Shown: positions 6,330 through 9,969 of the stretch, one piece after another | Position numbering within the stretch: position 1 is the stretch's first letter | Layout of the letters: every line of letters starts with the position of its first letter | Assembly (NCBI GenBank): GCA_937928525.1 | Contig: CALFWJ010000023.1 | Location: forward strand, 1 to 9,969 | Origin: an uncultured Alphaproteobacteria bacterium | GTDB taxonomy: Bacteria; Pseudomonadota; Alphaproteobacteria; UBA2136; UBA6156 | Length of the DNA stretch: 9,969 nucleotides | Direction: 5' to 3' | The notes under the pieces: model-generated | Told to the model about the DNA's origin: nothing | The model's database searches: none | The model's input: the letters and a program-made list of their open reading frames with translations, nothing else | Position numbers and translations under genes: made by a program

Positions 6330-7160
6330 ATGAGAGCACTTAAAATTGAAACTGAATTGAATTCTGTTGTTGCTGGCCGTATGGCTGACAAACTTACCCG
6401 CGGCAATCGCTTTATTGACCGTCGTAAGCCTAATGCAAACGAAGCTGCGCCTTGGCGTGGTAAGTGGGCTGGTGAGCAGTTTGAACATGCTTGTGACCGC
6501 CGCCGTGCACGCAAAGAGGGCAAAGTTGTTTGTTTGACTGCTGTGCGCAATGATGGGTTGTTGAACCCGCAGTTGGCTGATTCGGTGGACACACCAACAG
6601 CTATGGCATATACGCAAATGTTTTTGCCTGAAGTGCGCAGAGTTGCTTATTCAGAATATGTAAGCAACCCTCGGGGTGTTTATTTCAGCGATGGCGGGTA
6701 TATGGATGACTATTATCTTGGTAATTCAGATTGGAAAAATTACCAAGATGAAGAAGCTGCAGCCAGTGCGAAAGCTCTTGAAGAAGAGCTTTTGAGCGGC
6801 TGGGATGATGAATTTCATTCAAGCGACTCTGAAGACGATTTTGATACTGATGGCTTTGAGTGTGGCCGTCAGGTTCATGCGCAGTTTCATGATTCTGATT
6901 GGGATGATGTTGTTGCGGATGGATATGATCCTGAAGCTAAAGAAACAACCTACCATGGCATGGGCACTTGCCCTAAGGATTGGCATCAGAAAACGACAGT
7001 TGATGGTGTTCAATACAATGCTATGCCTGTTGTTTTAACGCATTCAAAACCTCAAGCTGTTCATTGTGCTGGTCAGAGCTTTGGTTCTGCGCATGGCTCT
7101 AACGCCAAGCCGCTTGGTAAGCGCGCTCGTGATAATGGTTATTTTTCACGTCGCGCTTAG
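6330..7160 (+). CDS. Unrecognised 276-residue protein with basic ends and acidic middle
   Basis: I recognise no family. Residues 1-75 are basic (RRKPNANEAAPWRGKW at 31-46, CDRRRARKEGK at 55-65). Residues about 121-203 are strongly acidic and aromatic (many D, E, W, Y, F). The C-terminal end is basic again (GKRARD, YFSRRA). An internal repeat appears at 162-177 and 186-200, pattern FHxSDxxDDxxxDG followed by F/Y and an acidic residue. No signal peptide, membrane span or enzyme motif is seen. It stands alone, with a promoter-like sequence, a hairpin leader, a GAGGAGG ribosome site and a strong terminator, so it is probably expressed well and independently. Its codons look like those of the neighbours. 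Candidate roles, all speculative, are a nucleic-acid-binding or scaffold protein, a structural protein or a secreted factor. That it is a real gene rests on its length, start signal and terminator. Confidence 0.8.
   Translation: MRALKIETELNSVVAGRMADKLTRGNRFIDRRKPNANEAAPWRGKWAGEQFEHACDRRRARKEGKVVCLTAVRNDGLLNPQLADSVDTPTAMAYTQMFLPEVRRVAYSEYVSNPRGVYFSDGGYMDDYYLGNSDWKNYQDEEAAASAKALEEELLSGWDDEFHSSDSEDDFDTDGFECGRQVHAQFHDSDWDDVVADGYDPEAKETTYHGMGTCPKDWHQKTTVDGVQYNAMPVVLTHSKPQAVHCAGQSFGSAHGSNAKPLGKRARDNGYFSRRA
6813..6929 (+). repeat. Diverged in-frame repeat inside the orphan protein
   Basis: Codons 162-177 (6813-6860) and 186-200 (6885-6929) encode related peptides, FHSSDSEDDFDTDGFE and FHDSDWDDVVADGYD, start to start 72 bases apart and one residue different in length. 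The DNA is less alike than the protein, which suggests an old duplication kept by selection on the acidic motif. Confidence 0.45.
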
Positions 7161-7180
7161 TAAGCTGTTATCGATGTTTT

Positions 7181-7206
7181 AGGCCACCCTTTTGGGTGGC
7201 CTTTTG
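7181..7206 (+). terminator. Intrinsic terminator of the orphan gene
   Basis: AGGCCACCC (7181-7189) pairs with GGGTGGCCT (7194-7202) around a TTTT loop, followed by a short T-run. It lies 20 bases after the stop codon. On the opposite strand no good T-run follows, so it should mainly serve the plus-strand gene. Confidence 0.85.
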
Positions 7207-7230
7207 CTTTGGCGTAAATTTTTATCTGGG

Positions 7231-7686
7231 TTAGAGAATGATGAACCATGTTAGAACTAAGAGCACGCTCAGGCAGAGAAAGGCGAGGCTTATGGTGCTG
7301 AAGGCGGTTTCGGTTCTGTCCATTATTGCGCGGCCAAACAGGGCTGCTGGGTAGAAGGTTGTGGTGAGAGCAAAGAGGCAGCGGCCTACGGCTAGGGGCC
7401 AACTTGGCAGTGTAATAAAGATAATCATAAATAAAATGGCGCTGCTGAACATAAAAATAACATCGCGGGCTGTATTGCGGTTAAGGAGCATTTCGCTAAG
7501 TTGGCAATAATTACCAAATATGCCAAGGGCGGCGGCGATGAGTGCTAATGGCGTGGCATAATCGTGAATGGCGAGTGGAATGGCCAGTGGCATAAGGTCT
7601 AAAATTGCTGCAAGAGCTGGTTCGATAAGGGTTGCGGCCATGTACATGGCCCAAAATGCAGGAATAATAATAAATAAAAATGGCAT
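7231..7686 (-). CDS. Small multi-spanning membrane protein, function unknown
   Basis: The 151-residue product is almost wholly hydrophobic, with about five likely membrane segments (about 1-20, 24-42, 48-62, 78-95 and 128-151), plus a possible further one near 98-113. Short charged loops lie between them (LNRNTARD, GRAIMDRTET). I see no motif that names a family. I chose ATG 7686 because the first hydrophobic segment begins at once. The frame stays open to 7785, but that extension (33 residues) is polar, lacks family support and would run through the icd promoter region. AGAG lies just before the ATG and is a weak ribosome site. The gene is convergent with the orphan gene and divergent from icd. 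An inner-membrane location is likely; the role is unknown. Confidence 0.7.
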   Translation of the reverse strand: MPFLFIIIPAFWAMYMAATLIEPALAAILDLMPLAIPLAIHDYATPLALIAAALGIFGNYCQLSEMLLNRNTARDVIFMFSSAILFMIIFITLPSWPLAVGRCLFALTTTFYPAALFGRAIMDRTETAFSTISLAFLCLSVLLVLTWFIIL

Positions 7687-7811
7687 GGCTCTAACTTGGT
7701 TGATTAAGGGTTGTGCAGTCAAGACTTTTCTTTTTGGTAAAAAAGAGTATAGTGCGCGGGCTGATGGATGCGCTGCATCCCTCACCTTATATAAATAACG
7801 TATTGAAAACT
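7687..7811. promoter_or_regulatory. Divergent promoter region between membrane protein and icd
   Basis: For icd, TATAGT (7748-7753) is a good -10 box, about 60 bases before the ATG, but no convincing -35 box lies 16-18 bases upstream. For the membrane gene, the minus strand has TTGACT (7722-7717), five of six matches to the -35 consensus, but no clear -10 at the right distance. The icd start has no Shine-Dalgarno sequence; the bases before it are A/T-rich. Confidence 0.4.
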
Positions 7812-9062
7812 ATGGAATTTAATAAAATTACGCCACCAGAAAGTGGCCAGAAAATTACTTTAAAAGACGGCAAACTATGTGTGCCTGACCATCCGATTGT
7901 GACTTTTATTGAAGGCGATGGTATTGGTCCTGACATTTGGGCTGCTGCTCAGCGCGTGCTTGATGTGGCTGTGATGAAGGCTTATGGTGGCCGTCGTCGC
8001 ATTGCATGGCTAGAAGTTTTTGCTGGCGAAAAGGCGAATGAGGTTTATGGTGAAGATTTATGGTTGCCTGAGGAAACGCTTGAAGCCTTCCGTGAATACT
8101 TGGTTGGTATTAAAGGCCCCCTCACCACACCTGTTGGCGGTGGTTTTAGAAGTCTGAATGTGGCTTTGCGTCAAGAGCTTGACCTTTATTCTTGCGTGCG
8201 GCCTGTGAAGCACTTTGCTGGTGTCCCTTCACCTGTTAAAGAGCCTGAGAAGACTGACATGGTTGTTTTTCGTGAAAATAGTGAAGATATTTACGCTGGG
8301 ATTGAATTTGCTGAAGGCACGCCTGAGGCAGAGAAATTCTATAAATTCTTGGAGGATGAGATGAGTGTGACGAAAGTGCGCTTCCCGCAGTCTTCTGGCT
8401 TTGGGGTTAAACCTGTGAGCCGTGAGGGCACTGAGCGCCTTGTGCGCGCTGCCGTTGAATATGCTGTAGAGAATAATTTACCCTCTGTGACGATTGTGCA
8501 CAAGGGGAACATTATGAAGTTTACTGAAGGCGCGTTTAAAACTTGGGCTTATGACCTTGTGCGCCGTGAATTCTCGGATGTTGCTGTTGTGGCGGAAGAT
8601 GTAAATTGGAATATTCCTGAAGGTAAAATTGTGGTGAAAGATGTGATTGCGGATGCGTTTTTGCAGCAAATTTTAACCCGCCCTGCTGAGTACAGCGTGA
8701 TTGCAACTTTAAACCTGAACGGTGACTATGTGAGCGATGCACTAGCTGCAACCGTTGGTGGTATTGGAATTGCGCCTGGTGCCAACATTAACTACATGAC
8801 GGGTCATGCTATTTTTGAGGCGACGCACGGTACTGCGCCTAAATATGCTGGGTTGGATAAGGTGAACCCGAGCTCGGTTATTTTGTCTGGTGAGATGATG
8901 CTGCGTCATATGGGTTGGGGTGAGGCTGCGGATTTGGTCGTTAAAGGCTTGAATTCTGCACTTGCGGCTAAAACGGTAACCTATGACTTCGCACGGATGA
9001 TGGATGGTGCGACGGAAGTGAAGTGCTCTGCTTTTGGGGAGGCTGTTGCTGCCGGAATGTAA
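7812..9062 (+). CDS. icd: Isocitrate dehydrogenase, NADP-dependent, E. coli type
   Basis: The 416-residue protein oxidises and decarboxylates isocitrate to 2-oxoglutarate in the citric acid cycle, making NADPH. Length and sequence match E. coli Icd along the whole chain. IEGDGIGPD (33-41) is the family signature. The isocitrate-binding loop PVGGGFRSLNVALR (107-120) holds S114, the residue phosphorylated by AceK in enteric bacteria. RENSEDIYAG (154-163) and KGNIMKF (231-237) are active-site blocks. D281, D305 and D309 are the metal ligands. K344, Y345, V351, Y391 and R395, the NADP-selecting set of E. coli Icd, are all present. ATG 7812 gives the family's N terminus; a 33-codon upstream extension from 7713 was rejected. 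No aceK is in the window. A terminator follows at once, so the gene appears monocistronic. Confidence 0.97.
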   Translation: MEFNKITPPESGQKITLKDGKLCVPDHPIVTFIEGDGIGPDIWAAAQRVLDVAVMKAYGGRRRIAWLEVFAGEKANEVYGEDLWLPEETLEAFREYLVGIKGPLTTPVGGGFRSLNVALRQELDLYSCVRPVKHFAGVPSPVKEPEKTDMVVFRENSEDIYAGIEFAEGTPEAEKFYKFLEDEMSVTKVRFPQSSGFGVKPVSREGTERLVRAAVEYAVENNLPSVTIVHKGNIMKFTEGAFKTWAYDLVRREFSDVAVVAEDVNWNIPEGKIVVKDVIADAFLQQILTRPAEYSVIATLNLNGDYVSDALAATVGGIGIAPGANINYMTGHAIFEATHGTAPKYAGLDKVNPSSVILSGEMMLRHMGWGEAADLVVKGLNSALAAKTVTYDFARMMDGATEVKCSAFGEAVAAGM

Positions 9063-9073
9063 GTTACTTCGTG

Positions 9074-9106
9074 CAAAAAGCCGCCTTGGATGAGGCGGCT
9101 TTTTTT
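9074..9106. terminator. Bidirectional terminator between icd and leuA
   Basis: AGCCGCC (9079-9085) pairs with GGCGGCT (9094-9100) around an 8-base loop. A T-run follows on the plus strand (9101-9106) and an A-run precedes (9075-9079), giving a T-run on the minus strand. It can end both convergent genes, icd 12 bases and leuA 11 bases away. Confidence 0.92.
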
Positions 9107-9116
9107 CGTTATGGGT

Positions 9117-9969
9117 TTAAGTTGCTTCAACGCGGTTGACGATATTTTGCAAATCTTCGTCGGTGACGCGTTTTTGTATTTCTGCCAACGTTTGGAAGGC
9201 GGCAAAAACACTGGCGAAGCTATTATCGCCCAGCTTATAGCCCAAAAGCTGCAATTGCGCTTTAACGGCATGGCGGCCTGAGTGGCGGGTAAGCACAATT
9301 TCTGTACTGCGGCCCACACTTTCTGGTGCCATGATTTCGTACGTATTGCCATTAGCCAACATGCCATGTTGATGAATGCCTGAGCCATGTGCAAAAGCAT
9401 TAGCGCCAATAATTGCTGTATTTTCAGCAATATTAAACCCTGTTGCTGCTGCTACTTTTTGCGAAAGTGGCATCAGGTGTTTGGCATCAACTTGCGTTGT
9501 TATACCGTAAGCATCTTGGCGGGTTTTAAGCGCCATAACGATGGTTTCGAGCGAGGCATTACCCGCCCGTTCACCAATGCCGTTTACGCAACATTCGATT
9601 TGACGCACGCCCACATTAACAGCCGCAAGGCTATTGGCGGTGGCGAGGCGTAAATCGTCGTGGCAGTGGGCTGAAAACGTAATGTTTTCAGTGCCTGTGA
9701 CGTTTTGCATGATGTGTTCAAACATTGCTGCGTATTCGCCCCCTACGCAATAGCCTACCGTATCGGGTAGGTTAATGGTTGTGGCACCAGCATTGATGGC
9801 TGCTTGTACTGTGGCGACCAAAAATGGACGCTCGGTGCGAGTTGCATCTTCTGCTGACCATTCCACATCGGTTACGTGTGTTTTGGCGTGGGCTACGCTT
9901 TGTGTGACGTTAGCTAAAACTTCATCTGGCGTTTTTTTAAGTTTTTCAGCCATATGAATAGGGCTGGTG
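9117..9969 (-). CDS. leuA: 2-isopropylmalate synthase, 5' end outside window, no C-terminal regulatory domain
   Basis: The frame is open to the right edge; the first visible residues, TSPIH before M at 9953, match TSPMH of E. coli LeuA. The family condenses acetyl-CoA with 2-oxoisovalerate in the first step of leucine synthesis. Visible marks, counted from that M, are INAGATTINLPDTVGY (53-68), the metal-binding HCHDD (96-100), NGIGERAGNASLE (124-136) and FAHGSGIHQHG (187-197) with further metal and acyl-site residues. The usual glycine after HDDL is R102. The protein ends about where the catalytic part and linker of E. coli LeuA end, so the 100-130 residue leucine-binding domain is absent. 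A clean terminator follows the stop, so this is not simply a frame break. It could be a leucine-insensitive short LeuA or a related acyltransferase such as a homocitrate- or citramalate-synthase-like enzyme; the sequence favours LeuA. Confidence 0.9.
   Translation of the reverse strand, partial: TSPIHMAEKLKKTPDEVLANVTQSVAHAKTHVTDVEWSAEDATRTERPFLVATVQAAINAGATTINLPDTVGYCVGGEYAAMFEHIMQNVTGTENITFSAHCHDDLRLATANSLAAVNVGVRQIECCVNGIGERAGNASLETIVMALKTRQDAYGITTQVDAKHLMPLSQKVAAATGFNIAENTAIIGANAFAHGSGIHQHGMLANGNTYEIMAPESVGRSTEIVLTRHSGRHAVKAQLQLLGYKLGDNSFASVFAAFQTLAEIQKRVTDEDLQNIVNRVEAT

Noticed and set aside
6804..6866. An EF-hand calcium site in the orphan protein.
   Set aside because: DxDxDG is present but the glutamate expected at loop position 12 is a glutamine, and no flanking helices are evident.
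6805..7038. A 77-residue hydrophobic frame inside the orphan gene.
   Set aside because: It comes from reading the GAT-rich acidic codons in another frame, giving many Met, Ile and Leu. It has no ribosome site and no family.
7687..7785. A 33-codon N-terminal extension of the small membrane protein.
   Set aside because: It is polar, precedes the first membrane segment, and overlaps the divergent promoter region.
7713..7811. A 33-codon N-terminal extension of icd.
   Set aside because: E. coli Icd aligns from the ATG at 7812 with equal length, and the extension would cover the -10 box of the icd promoter.
1..9969. Mobile elements, CRISPR arrays, toxin-antitoxin pairs or defence genes.
   Set aside because: No transposase, integrase, spaced direct repeats, Cas, restriction or toxin motifs were found on either strand.

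Overview
The window is compact bacterial chromosome: protein genes, one tRNA gene, short intergenic gaps and no insertion sequence, integrase, phage gene or CRISPR array that I can see. The families present (a 416-residue NADP isocitrate dehydrogenase of the E. coli type, endonuclease III with its iron-sulfur cluster, a type IV prepilin peptidase, LeuA, ValRS, a tRNA-His with G-1:C73) fit a proteobacterium of moderate GC content. Several proteins are clearly diverged from textbook relatives, so I place it only loosely, perhaps in a poorly sampled alphaproteobacterial or related lineage. Most genes start without a visible Shine-Dalgarno sequence.

Layout, left to right. 1-780 (+): the C-terminal two thirds of a phosphoglycerate kinase family protein with altered active-site residues. 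837-911 (+): tRNA-His(GUG). 890-5444 (-): a tightly packed four-gene unit, transcribed right to left as valS, a SAM-dependent methyltransferase, an A24 prepilin peptidase, and a head-only CCA-enzyme-like nucleotidyltransferase whose last codons lie antisense inside the tRNA gene. 5527-6180 (+): nth, divergent from valS. 6330-7160 (+): an unrecognised 276-residue protein with its own promoter-like sequence, a structured leader, the strongest ribosome binding site of the window, and a strong terminator. 7231-7686 (-): a small multi-spanning membrane protein. 7812-9062 (+): icd. 9117-9969 (-): the 3' part of a leuA that lacks the leucine-sensing domain and runs off the right edge. A bidirectional terminator separates icd and leuA.

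The genes do not form one pathway. pgk-like, icd and leuA belong to central and amino-acid metabolism. The valS unit mixes translation, pilus or secretion maturation and nucleotidyl transfer. The items most worth a second look are the PGK with lost substrate and catalytic-loop residues, the truncated nucleotidyltransferase that ends in tRNA-His, the highly charged orphan protein with dedicated expression signals, and the short LeuA.
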